Shown: positions 1-5,344 of the stretch, piece after piece
How the letters are laid out: each line of letters begins with the position of its first letter
Numbering within the stretch: the stretch's first letter is position 1
Origin: JAMXLO01 sp041487355
GTDB lineage: Bacteria > Pseudomonadota > Alphaproteobacteria > Acetobacterales > Acetobacteraceae
Assembly: GCA_041487355.1 (NCBI GenBank)
Contig: JBGPND010000296.1
Location: forward strand, 1-5,344
DNA: 5,344 nucleotides
Direction: 5' to 3'
Made by a program: the position numbers and the translations under genes
Notes under the pieces: model-generated
The model's input: only the letters and a program-made list of their open reading frames with translations
What the model was told of the DNA's origin: nothing
Database searches by the model: none

Positions 1-380
1 CTCTCCATCGCGATCACCGCCTGGGCGGCGAAGTTCTGAACCAGGGCGATCTGCTTATCCGAGAATGCGCGCACCGCCTGGCGGTAGATACTGATGAGGC
101 CGACCACAGCTTCACCTTTGAGAAGCGGCACGCCGAGGATATTGCGCCCACCGCCGAGATCGACCAGTGCGCGGCCATCGGCGTCGCCGTTTTGGTAAAC
201 CTCCTCATCCATCCAATCCAGGATATGAAGGGGGCGCTTTGTTTCAAGGATTCGCGCGACGGGGCCCGCAGGCCGCCACCCTGTCGGCGGATGTTTTGCT
301 CTGAATTCAGCGAAAGTGGCGGGTACGCCCCGCGTCGCCACGGGTAGGGGGATTTGCAACCGGTGGGAGTCTCTCTTAGC
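1..380 (-). pseudogene. GAF-domain protein fragment, 5'-truncated, running off the left edge
   Basis: Read on the minus strand with codons whose lowest base is a multiple of three, the frame is open from 380 to the window edge. It gives a recognisable GAF-domain C-terminal half: VATRGVPATFAEFRAKHP near the beginning, then RILETKRPLHI, ALVDLGGGRNILGVPLLKG, VVGLISIYRQAVRAFSDKQ and finally QNFAAQAVIAME at the edge. This wording is typical of GAF sensor modules in alphaproteobacterial histidine kinases (HWE type) and adenylate/guanylate cyclases, where GAF is followed by an output domain; that part would lie outside the window. A TGA stop at 383-381 closes the frame upstream, and recognisable similarity stops at roughly base 345, so the first strands of the domain are missing. 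There is no ATG; TTG at 359 and GTG at 341 are the only possible starts and neither has a convincing ribosome site. I read it as a remnant of a larger sensor gene. A short expressed fragment cannot be excluded. Confidence 0.7.
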
Positions 381-395
381 TCACCCCGTTTCCTG
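345..395. other. Junction between two divergent gene remnants
   Basis: To the left, GAF homology on the minus strand ends near 345. To the right, toxin homology on the plus strand begins near 395. The roughly 50 bases between them fit neither family. Each side carries a stop (minus-strand TGA at 383-381, plus-strand TAG at 377-379). Both genes lack their 5' ends, so this looks like a deletion scar that removed the starts and the intergenic promoter region. No insertion sequence end, target duplication or attachment site is visible. Boundaries are estimates from remembered family patterns. Confidence 0.45.
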
Positions 396-403
396 TCCAA
401 TGG

Positions 404-634
404 ATGGGGTCCACCTCACCCCTGAAGGGCCTGGGATCGGGGGTTTTCGCACCGGCCCTTCGGCACCGAGGCGACGCATTCCGCGTGCTCTACGCCGTCC
501 AGATCGGAGCGGACATCTGGGTGATCCACGCCTTTCAGAAGAAAGCGAAATCCGGGATCGCCACCCCAAAGCAGGAAATTGAAATCGTTCGCGATCGGCT
601 CAAGCGGCTCAAGGGGTGTTGTGATGATGGATGA
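404..634 (+). pseudogene. HigB/Gp49-type (RelE-like) toxin, N-terminally truncated
   Basis: The 76-residue product matches the C-terminal part of the phage-derived Gp49-like / HigB toxin family (RelE superfamily ribosome-dependent mRNA interferases). The sequence shows PLKGLGSGVF at residues 6-15, then RGDAFRVLYAVQIG, then the family signature HAFQKKAKSGIATP (about residues 42-55), and a basic C-terminal helix EIEIVRDRLKRLK. Full-length members have about 100-120 residues, so roughly 40 N-terminal residues (the first helices) are missing. An in-frame TAG at 377-379 closes the frame upstream; homology-like residues (VQWMGSTSP) begin at about 395. The ATG at 404 has no visible Shine-Dalgarno sequence. 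The 3' end overlaps the antitoxin start by 11 bases, the usual toxin-then-antitoxin order of HigBA-like modules. Probably inactive, since the fold is incomplete. A short functional variant is possible but unlikely. Confidence 0.72.
611..616 (+). promoter_or_regulatory. Shine-Dalgarno site of the antitoxin gene
   Basis: The purine run AAGGGG lies seven bases before the ATG at 624 and within the end of the toxin reading frame. It favours ATG 624 over the neighbouring GTG 621, ATG 627 and ATG 636, and gives the antitoxin its own initiation site despite the truncated toxin upstream. Confidence 0.55.
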
Positions 635-950
635 CATGGAAATCGTGCGCGGCAGCGGGAACGTGTTTCGCGATTTTGGCCACCCTGACGCTGACCGGGA
701 GCAACTGCGTTCAATCCTGGCCGCGCGGATCGTCGGCGTTCTCGACGATCGGCATCTGACCGTGCGCGAGGCCGCGACACTGACAGGCATTGCCGCTGCT
801 GATTTCTCCCGTATCCGCCAGGCCAAACTTGGCCGGTTCACGATCGACCGGCTGATGACGATCCTCGCAGGGCTCGGCCAACAGGTGGAGGTTGTCGTCA
901 CGGTGCATCCGCGTGCCAAGCCGGAAGCCGTGCCGGAACTGCGAGCATGA
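624..950 (+). CDS. HTH (XRE/HigA-like) antitoxin
   Basis: A 108-residue protein of the helix-turn-helix antitoxin family paired with HigB/Gp49 toxins (HTH_37-like). The N-terminus has the family pattern GSGNVFRDFG (residues 10-19). The DNA-binding helix-turn-helix spans about residues 44-72 (LTVREAATLTGIAAADFSRI), followed by GRFTIDRLMTILAGLG and the terminal strand QQVEVVVTVHP. Its role would be to neutralise the cognate toxin and to repress the shared promoter. Length and domain order look complete. ATG 624 is chosen because of AAGGGG seven bases upstream; ATG 627 or 636 would also fit. It overlaps the end of the toxin remnant by 11 bases, which suggests translational coupling in the ancestral pair. 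With its toxin partner truncated, it is either an orphan antitoxin or simply not yet decayed. Autoregulation is expected from the family, but no operator can be placed because the original promoter region seems to be lost. Confidence 0.85.
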   Translation: MMDDMEIVRGSGNVFRDFGHPDADREQLRSILAARIVGVLDDRHLTVREAATLTGIAAADFSRIRQAKLGRFTIDRLMTILAGLGQQVEVVVTVHPRAKPEAVPELRA

Positions 951-1053
951 CGAGGGCAACGTGCCTCCGCGCCTGTGCGTCCGCGCACCTACCCGCTTCC
1001 CACCCGCCGCCAATCGTGGCTAACACGCACCGCCCGCCCCACAGGACCCCGCC
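951..1053. other. Gap between antitoxin and pRiA4b gene
   Basis: A 103-base GC-rich spacer separates the antitoxin from the gene train that continues into trp. It must contain any promoter specific to that train, but I cannot point to convincing -35/-10 elements. Two weak hairpins are possible: GAGG..CCTC at 952-967 with a bulge, and GTGCG/CGCAC at 975-988. Neither is followed by a T-run, so neither is a credible intrinsic terminator. AGGA at 1043-1046 serves as ribosome site for the next gene. Confidence 0.4.
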
Positions 1054-1674
1054 ATGGCCAGGAAAGCCGCGACAACAGGAGACATCGTCAAGCTGAAGGT
1101 GACCCTGACCGGCATGCGTCCGCCGGTGTGGCGCCGTCTCCTGATCCCCGCCGCGATGACGTTGGGTGACCTGCACATCGCCATCCAGGCAGCCATGGGC
1201 TGGGAGAACGCGCACCTCCACGACTTCGACATCGCCGGCGACCGCTTCGGCGATCCGGCCAACACCGACCACGTGGACGACGAGGCGGACATGACCCTCG
1301 CCGGCGTCCTCGAGGCGGGCGTCGCCCGCTTCAAGTACACCTACGACTTCGGCGATGACTGGATCCACCTGATCACCATCGAGGGCACGATCCCCCGCGT
1401 CGAGGGTCACCGCTACCCCGCCTGCATCGCCGGCAAACGGGCCTGTCCGCCGGAGGACACCGGCGGTCCCTACGGCCTTGCGAACATCCTCGCGGTCAGG
1501 GCCGACCCGTCACATCCCGACCACGAGGAAATCTCCGGATGGATGGAGGAAGACTTCGACCCCAACGCGTTTTCCATCGAGGAGGCCGACGCGGCGGTCG
1601 CGGCGCGCTTCAGCCCGCCTGCCCAGCGGACGTTGACCCGTCCCCCGCGGCGACGCAAGGATAAGGCGCCATGA
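1054..1674 (+). CDS. Plasmid pRiA4b ORF-3 family protein
   Basis: A 206-residue protein with the hallmarks of the pRiA4b ORF-3-like family (PF07929, also linked by name to the passenger protein of IS1096). It starts with a strand-rich segment typical of the family, KLKVTLTGMRPPVWRRLLIP (residues 13-32), then TLGDLHIAIQAAMGW (36-50) and HLHDFDI. The central motif YTYDFGDDWIH is at 95-105. The cysteine/glycine motif CIAGKRACPPEDTGGPYG is at 124-141. A WMEEDFDPNAF segment (163-173) precedes a short basic tail, PPRRRKDK. The molecular function of the family is not established. The conserved acidic and cysteine residues suggest a binding or enzymatic site, but I see no catalytic signature. No signal peptide or membrane segment is visible, so it is probably cytoplasmic. 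ATG 1054 has AGGA seven bases upstream. Its stop codon overlaps the trpG start as ATGA, so the two are likely co-transcribed and translationally coupled. It is the odd member of this gene train; members are frequent on plasmids and mobile elements. Confidence 0.9.
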   Translation: MARKAATTGDIVKLKVTLTGMRPPVWRRLLIPAAMTLGDLHIAIQAAMGWENAHLHDFDIAGDRFGDPANTDHVDDEADMTLAGVLEAGVARFKYTYDFGDDWIHLITIEGTIPRVEGHRYPACIAGKRACPPEDTGGPYGLANILAVRADPSHPDHEEISGWMEEDFDPNAFSIEEADAAVAARFSPPAQRTLTRPPRRRKDKAP

Positions 1675-2267
1675 TCCTTCTGATCGACAACTACGACTCC
1701 TTCACCTTCAACCTGTTCCACTTCCTGGGCGATGTTGGCGCGCGCTGCGAAGTGTGGCGCAACGACAAGCTGACGGTCGAACAGGCCCTCGCCCGCCAAC
1801 CGGAGGCCATCGTCCTGTCGCCGGGCCCATGCACGCCGAATGAGGCCGGCATCTGCCTGGACCTGATCACCGCCGCCGCGGGCAGGATTCCGGTGCTCGG
1901 CGTCTGCCTCGGCCATCAGGCGATCGGCCAGGCATTCGGCGGCAATGTCGTCCGCGCGCCGGTGCCCATGCACGGCAAGGTCAGCCGCATCTTCCATGCC
2001 GGCAGCGACATCCTGGAGGGGCTGCCCTCGCCATTCTCGGCAACCCGCTACCACAGCCTGATCGTCGACCGCGGCACGCTGCCCGATGTCCTGGTCCCGA
2101 CCGCCTGGACGGAGGACGGGCTGCTGATGGGCATGCGCCATCGCTCGCTGCCGATCTTCGGCGTGCAGTTCCATCCGGAAAGCATCGCCAGCCAGTATGG
2201 CCATGAATTGCTGGCAAACTTCCTGGCCATCGCCCGCGGCGCCAACGCCCCGGCGCGGGCCGCCTGA
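1671..2267 (+). CDS. trpG: Anthranilate synthase glutamine amidotransferase component
   Basis: This 198-residue class I glutamine amidotransferase hydrolyses glutamine and channels ammonia to TrpE, which converts chorismate to anthranilate, the first committed step of tryptophan synthesis. The sequence shows the N-terminal LLIDNYDSFTFNL (residues 3-15) and the oxyanion loop LSPGPCTP (49-56). The nucleophile elbow GVCLGHQ puts the catalytic cysteine at residue 79. The FHPE motif gives His168 and Glu170, so the full Cys-His-Glu triad is present. Length is normal for a stand-alone TrpG. Proteins of this type may also serve para-aminobenzoate synthesis as PabA; the adjoining trpD and trpC favour the tryptophan role. 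The ATG overlaps the preceding stop as ATGA, with AAGG four bases before it (1663-1666). trpD follows after two bases. TrpE is not in this window. No leader peptide or attenuator is visible upstream. Confidence 0.97.
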   Translation: MILLIDNYDSFTFNLFHFLGDVGARCEVWRNDKLTVEQALARQPEAIVLSPGPCTPNEAGICLDLITAAAGRIPVLGVCLGHQAIGQAFGGNVVRAPVPMHGKVSRIFHAGSDILEGLPSPFSATRYHSLIVDRGTLPDVLVPTAWTEDGLLMGMRHRSLPIFGVQFHPESIASQYGHELLANFLAIARGANAPARAA

Positions 2268-2269
2268 CC

Positions 2270-3286
2270 GTGTCCAACAATCTGAAACCAGTCCTGGCCC
2301 GCCTCGCCGCCGGCGAGACGCTGACCGACGCCGAGGCTGAGGCTGCCTTCGATATCATCATGTCCGGCGAGGCCACGCCGGCGCAGATCGGCGCTCTGCT
2401 CATGGCCATGCGGGTGCGTGGCGAGACGGTGGCCGAACTCACCGGCGCGGTGCGTGCCATGCGGGCGCGCATGACCGCGGTCGCCGCGCCGCCCGATGCG
2501 ATCGACGTCTGCGGCACCGGTGGCGATGCCGCGGGCACGCTGAACATCTCCACCGCGGTGACCTTCGTGGTCGCCGGGTGCGATGTGCCGGTCGCCAAGC
2601 ACGGCAACCGCGCCCTGTCTTCGCGCACCGGTGGGGCGGACGTGCTCGCCGCCCTGGGCGTGAACGTCGATGTGCCGCTGGAGCGGCTTGCCGACATCCT
2701 GCGCGCGGCGAACTGCGCCTTCCTGTTCGCCCCCCGCCACCATCCCTCGATGCGTCACGCGGCCGGCCCTCGCGTCGAGCTGGGCACGCGCACGATCTTC
2801 AACCTGCTCGGACCGCTGGCCAATCCCGCCCGGGTGCGCCGCCAGCTCACCGGTGTGTTCGATCCGCAATGGGCACGGCCGATGGCCGAGACGCTCGGCC
2901 GGTTGGGCAGCGAGACCGCCTGGATCGTGCACGGCCAGGGGCTCGACGAGCTCACCGTGGCCGGCGAGAACCAGGTGGCGGAGCTGAAGGTCGGGTCGAT
3001 TCGCTGCTTCACCGTCACGCCCGAGGACGCCGGTCTGCCACGCTCGCCGATCGAGGCAATCCGCGGCGGCGATGCTGCGCTGAACGCGGCCACGTTGCAG
3101 GCATTGCTGCAGGGCGCGACCGGCCCATATCGCGACACGGTGCTGCTGAACTCGGCCGCTGCGCTGATCGTGGCTGCGCGCACAGGAGACTTGCGCGAGG
3201 GCGTCGCGATGGCGAGCCGGTCGATCGCATCCGGCGCCGCTCTCGCCGCGTTGGACACGCTGCGGCGGGAGACGGCTGCACGCTGA
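2270..3286 (+). CDS. trpD: Anthranilate phosphoribosyltransferase
   Basis: This 338-residue enzyme transfers phosphoribosyl from PRPP to anthranilate, giving N-(5-phosphoribosyl)anthranilate, the second dedicated step after chorismate. The N-terminal helical domain contains TLTDAEAEAAFDIIMSGEAT (residues 17-36). The glycine-rich PRPP loop DVCGTGGD is at 79-86, NIST at 92-95, and KHGNRALSSRTGGAD at 110-124. RTIFNLLGPLANP (174-186) and the Asp-Glu pair at 226-227 (GLDELT), which coordinates magnesium in the family, are present. Nothing essential appears missing, and length is typical for stand-alone TrpD. The start is GTG at 2270, two bases after the trpG stop. There is no strong Shine-Dalgarno site, which suggests initiation by ribosomes terminating on trpG. 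It is a homodimeric cytoplasmic enzyme in characterised relatives. Its expression should follow trpG. Confidence 0.97.
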   Translation: MSNNLKPVLARLAAGETLTDAEAEAAFDIIMSGEATPAQIGALLMAMRVRGETVAELTGAVRAMRARMTAVAAPPDAIDVCGTGGDAAGTLNISTAVTFVVAGCDVPVAKHGNRALSSRTGGADVLAALGVNVDVPLERLADILRAANCAFLFAPRHHPSMRHAAGPRVELGTRTIFNLLGPLANPARVRRQLTGVFDPQWARPMAETLGRLGSETAWIVHGQGLDELTVAGENQVAELKVGSIRCFTVTPEDAGLPRSPIEAIRGGDAALNAATLQALLQGATGPYRDTVLLNSAAALIVAARTGDLREGVAMASRSIASGAALAALDTLRRETAAR

Positions 3287-3287
3287 G

Positions 3288-3307
3288 CCCCGGACTTGAT
3301 CCAGGGG
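3288..3307. repeat. Imperfect palindrome between trpD and trpC
   Basis: CCCCGGA at 3288-3294 can pair with TCC-A-GGGG at 3300-3307 around a CTTGA loop, giving a seven-base-pair stem with one bulged A. The core (CCGGACTTGATCC) resembles the dispersed REP-like palindromes I remember in many alphaproteobacterial genomes, often in the form GGACTTGATCCGG. No T-run follows, so it is not an intrinsic terminator. It lies eight bases before the trpC Shine-Dalgarno site and could stabilise or partition the transcript between trpD and trpC. Only one copy is in the window. Confidence 0.55.
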
Positions 3308-3314
3308 TCGCGGC

Positions 3315-3320
3315 AAGGAG
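3315..3320 (+). promoter_or_regulatory. Shine-Dalgarno site of trpC
   Basis: A full AAGGAG sits five bases before the ATG at 3326 and is the strongest ribosome site in the window. It decides the trpC start against the in-frame TTG at 3296, which lies inside the palindrome, and GTG at 3368. It also fits the fact that trpC, unlike its neighbours, is not coupled by overlap to the gene before it. Confidence 0.8.
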
Positions 3321-3325
3321 ACCAG

Positions 3326-4159
3326 ATGGCCGACAACGCCAATATTCCGCAGACGGAGCAGACGGACGTGCTCTCACGCATCTGTGCCGACACGCGCGCC
3401 GCCGTCGTGCGGGCGAAGACGGCGACCAGCATCGAGGCGCTGCGCCACGAGATCGGCGCGCGGGACGACACGCCGCGCGGCTTCGGTTCGGCACTGAAGG
3501 AGGCGGTCGCCCAGGGCCGCTACGGCCTGATCGCGGAGATCAAAAAGGCATCGCCGTCGGGCGGGCTCATCCGGCCCGACTTCGATCCTGCGGCGCTGGC
3601 AAGGGCCTATCGCGAGGGTGGTGCCACCTGCCTCTCGGTGCTCACCGACGGGCCGCATTTCCAGGGCAGCCCGGAGCATCTGAAGGCGGCGCGGGCGGTG
3701 GTCGAGCTGCCGGTGCTGCGGAAGGATTTCATCCTCGACCGGTGGCAGGTCTACGAGAGCCGGGCGATGGGCGCCGACTGCATCCTGCTGATCCTCGCCG
3801 CCCTGTCGGATGCCGAGGCCCGCGACCTGGAGGCACTGGCCCGGGCGCTCGATATGGACGTGCTGGCCGAGGTGCATGACCGGCGCGAGCTGGAACGGGC
3901 GCTCGGCCTGCAGACGCCGCTGATCGGTATCAACAACCGCAACCTCAAGACCTTGGCAACCGATCTGGCGACAACGGAAGAGCTGGCGCCGCTGGTGCCG
4001 CCCGACCGCTTCCTGATCGCCGAGAGCGGCATCCGCAGCAATGCCGATCTGCGCCGGTTGGCGGCGGTGGGCGCGCAGTGTTTCCTGGTTGGCGAGAGCC
4101 TGATGCGCCAGCCGGACGTGACCACCGCGACCAGAACCTTGCTGGAGCAGGGGCCATGA
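3326..4159 (+). CDS. trpC: Indole-3-glycerol phosphate synthase
   Basis: This 277-residue TIM-barrel enzyme closes the indole ring, turning 1-(2-carboxyphenylamino)-1-deoxyribulose 5-phosphate into indole-3-glycerol phosphate with loss of carbon dioxide and water. Visible active-site elements are AEIKKASPSGG (residues 70-80, with Glu71, Lys73 and Ser76), VLRKDFI (130-136, with the catalytic-type Lys133), GINNRNL (201-207) and IAESGI (231-236, with Glu233). The phosphate-binding end of the barrel, FLVGESLM, is at 253-260. It is monofunctional: the protein ends after this domain, with no fused TrpF. The N-terminus before VLSRICADTRAAV is about ten residues longer than in many relatives (MADNANIPQTEQTD), but ATG 3326 is backed by AAGGAG. 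The stop overlaps the moaC start as ATGA. TrpF, needed for the preceding isomerisation, is not in the window. Confidence 0.97.
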   Translation: MADNANIPQTEQTDVLSRICADTRAAVVRAKTATSIEALRHEIGARDDTPRGFGSALKEAVAQGRYGLIAEIKKASPSGGLIRPDFDPAALARAYREGGATCLSVLTDGPHFQGSPEHLKAARAVVELPVLRKDFILDRWQVYESRAMGADCILLILAALSDAEARDLEALARALDMDVLAEVHDRRELERALGLQTPLIGINNRNLKTLATDLATTEELAPLVPPDRFLIAESGIRSNADLRRLAAVGAQCFLVGESLMRQPDVTTATRTLLEQGP

Positions 4160-4635
4160 GCCAGGAGTTCACGCATTTCGACCAGCGCGGCCATGCCGCG
4201 ATGGTGGATGTCGGGGCCAAGCCGGTCACCGAGCGCACTGCGACGGCGCGGGCGCGGGTGACCATGCTGCCCGCCACCCTGGCGCTGATCCGCAGCGGCG
4301 GGGCCAAGAAGGGCGACGTGCTCGGCGTGGCGCGTCTCGCCGGCATCATGGCGGCCAAGCGTACCGCCGAGCTGATCCCGCTCTGCCACCCACTGCCGAT
4401 CAGCGCGGTGACGGTCGACCTGACCGCGGATGAAGCGGCGGGCGGGGTGGAGATCGCGGCGACGGTGCGCACCACCGGCCAGACCGGGGTGGAGATGGAG
4501 GCGCTGACCGCGGCCTCGGTGGCGGCGCTCACGGTCTACGACATGTGCAAGTCGGTGGATCGCGGCATGCGCATCGAGGCGGTGCGGCTGACCCACAAGG
4601 CGGGCGGCAAGTCGGGTGAGTTCGTCCAGGCGTGA
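4156..4635 (+). CDS. moaC: Cyclic pyranopterin monophosphate synthase
   Basis: This 159-residue protein works with the radical-SAM enzyme MoaA in the first stage of molybdenum cofactor synthesis, converting the 3',8-cyclo-GTP intermediate to cyclic pyranopterin monophosphate. Conserved features are MVDVGAKPVTERTA (residues 16-29), KKGDVLGVARLAGIMAAKRT (51-70), LIPLCHPL (73-80, with His78), TGVEMEALTAAS (110-121, with Glu113 and Glu115) and YDMCKSVDR (128-136, with Asp129 and Lys132). The end GGKSGEF is the usual family C-terminus. All active-site residues known from the E. coli enzyme have counterparts here, and length is normal. Start ATG 4156 overlaps the trpC stop by four bases (ATGA), so translation is probably coupled. 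moaC behind trpC is a recurrent alphaproteobacterial order, often followed by moeA. Here glpD follows instead. Confidence 0.97.
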   Translation: MSQEFTHFDQRGHAAMVDVGAKPVTERTATARARVTMLPATLALIRSGGAKKGDVLGVARLAGIMAAKRTAELIPLCHPLPISAVTVDLTADEAAGGVEIAATVRTTGQTGVEMEALTAASVAALTVYDMCKSVDRGMRIEAVRLTHKAGGKSGEFVQA

Positions 4636-4636
4636 G

Positions 4637-5344
4637 GTGTTCGACCTCGCCATAATCGGCGGCGGCGTGAACGGCACCGGCATCGCCCGCGACGCCGCCG
4701 GGCGGGGGCTTTCGGTGCTGCTGCTGGAGCAGGGCGATCTGGCGAGCGGCACCTCGTCGGCCTCGACCAAGCTGATCCACGGCGGGCTGCGCTATCTGGA
4801 GCACTACGCATTCCGCCTGGTGCGGGAGTCGCTGGCCGAGCGGGATGTGGTGCTGCGGGCCGCCCCGCACATCATCCGGCCGCTGCGCTTCGTGCTGCCG
4901 CACCATGCCGGCCTGCGGCCCTGGTGGCTGATCCGGCTTGGCCTGTTTCTGTACGACCATCTGGGCGGACGCCGGATTCTGCCGCCGACGCGGGTGGTCG
5001 ATCTGCGCCGCGATCCGGCGGGTGCGCCGCTGCGGCCGGAATATGCGCGCGGCTTCGAGTATTCCGACTGCTGGGTGGATGACGCGCGCCTGGTCGTGCC
5101 GAACGCGCGCGACGAGGCAGCGCGCGGGGCGGATATCCGCACACGCACGCGCTGCCTCGGCGCGCGGCGTGCGGACGGCGTGTGGCGGCTGACGCTGGAA
5201 GGCGGCGCCGAGGCGGGTGCGCGCGTGCTGGTGAATGCCGCCGGGCCGTGTGTGTCGCGGGTTCTGGCCGATGTCGTGGGCGACGCCGGCGCGCGGCGGG
5301 TTCGGCTGGTGAAGGGCAGCCACATCGTCGTGCCGCGGCTCTAC
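4637..5344 (+). CDS. glpD: Glycerol-3-phosphate dehydrogenase, FAD-dependent (5' part)
   Basis: The first 236 codons of a GlpD-type flavoenzyme, cut by the right edge; complete proteins have about 500 residues. It oxidises sn-glycerol-3-phosphate to dihydroxyacetone phosphate and passes electrons to membrane quinone. The FAD-binding fold starts immediately: DLAIIGGGVNGTGIARDAAG (residues 3-22), with ribose-binding Glu31 in LLLEQGDL. Then come the family blocks GTSSASTKLIHGGLRYLEH (38-56), RPLRFVLPHH (81-90), LGLFLYDHLG (101-110) and GFEYSDCWVDDARLV (139-153). NAAGP is at 200-204 and LVKGSHIVVPR at 224-234. The chosen GTG 4637 follows the moaC stop after one base, with AGG six bases upstream. 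GTG 4616 is an equally possible start: it would add MSSSRRE before the Val codon and overlap moaC by 20 bases, without a good ribosome site. No glpF, glpK or glpR is visible, so a dedicated glycerol regulon cannot be shown. Confidence 0.93.
   Translation, partial: MFDLAIIGGGVNGTGIARDAAGRGLSVLLLEQGDLASGTSSASTKLIHGGLRYLEHYAFRLVRESLAERDVVLRAAPHIIRPLRFVLPHHAGLRPWWLIRLGLFLYDHLGGRRILPPTRVVDLRRDPAGAPLRPEYARGFEYSDCWVDDARLVVPNARDEAARGADIRTRTRCLGARRADGVWRLTLEGGAEAGARVLVNAAGPCVSRVLADVVGDAGARRVRLVKGSHIVVPRLY

Noticed and set aside
14..400. 128-codon minus-strand frame at the left edge
   Set aside because: It is a frame-shifted shadow of the GAF fragment, whose real frame shows family motifs (IYRQAVRAFSDKQ, QNFAAQAVIAME).
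952..988. Possible terminator hairpins after the antitoxin
   Set aside because: Stems are only five or six base pairs, one is bulged, and no T-run follows; chance pairing is likely in this base composition.
1620..1675. trp leader peptide or attenuator before trpG
   Set aside because: The trpG start overlaps the preceding coding frame, leaving no room, and no tryptophan-codon-rich short frame followed by alternative hairpins is visible.
2048..3316. Long minus-strand open frame of 422 codons opposite trpG/trpD
   Set aside because: It lies wholly opposite two well-recognised genes, its translation is rich in Arg, Gly, Ala and His with no known motif, and such frames are expected at this G+C.
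3296..3325. TTG start ten codons upstream of trpC
   Set aside because: It lies inside the palindrome, has no ribosome site, and adds residues not seen in the family; AAGGAG precisely serves ATG 3326.
2578..3879. Plus-strand open frame of 433 codons crossing the trpD-trpC boundary
   Set aside because: It is out of frame with two clear enzymes, very Arg/Ala/Gly-rich, and ignores the gene boundary; a high-G+C shadow.

Overview
The window is about two thirds G+C. Long spurious antisense reading frames run opposite every real gene, as expected at such G+C. The gene content (trpG-trpD-trpC-moaC in a row, a pRiA4b ORF-3 family gene, GAF-signalling and HigBA-type remnants, a GlpD of the aerobic dehydrogenase type) fits an alphaproteobacterium, plausibly from Rhodospirillales/Acetobacteraceae. 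That placement is inferred from gene order and protein style, not from a marker gene.

Layout. Bases 1 to about 950 are an accessory, partly decayed stretch. On the minus strand is the C-terminal part of a GAF domain that lost its N-terminus and runs out of the left edge. On the plus strand is the C-terminal two thirds of a HigB/Gp49-type (RelE-like) toxin, also without its N-terminus, followed with an 11-base overlap by an intact HTH antitoxin. The two broken genes point away from each other and both lack their 5' ends. One deletion between two divergent genes would explain both.

Bases 1054 to 5344 are a tight, co-directional gene train: a pRiA4b ORF-3 family protein, trpG, trpD, trpC, moaC and the first 236 codons of glpD. 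Junctions are ATGA overlaps (pRiA4b/trpG, trpC/moaC) or gaps of 1-2 bases (trpG/trpD, moaC/glpD). The one wider gap, 39 bases before trpC, holds an imperfect palindrome followed by a strong Shine-Dalgarno sequence.

How the genes work together: TrpG supplies ammonia to TrpE (not in the window) to make anthranilate, TrpD adds phosphoribosyl, and TrpC closes the indole ring after the TrpF step (TrpF not in the window). MoaC makes cyclic pyranopterin monophosphate for molybdenum cofactor, and GlpD oxidises glycerol-3-phosphate at the membrane. The trp-moaC association is a known alphaproteobacterial arrangement. The pRiA4b gene in front and glpD behind are the less usual neighbours. I found no CRISPR array, tRNA, rRNA, intact insertion sequence or clearly new multi-gene system. 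The most interesting points are the double-truncation junction, the orphaned antitoxin, and the translational coupling of a family of unknown function to trpG.
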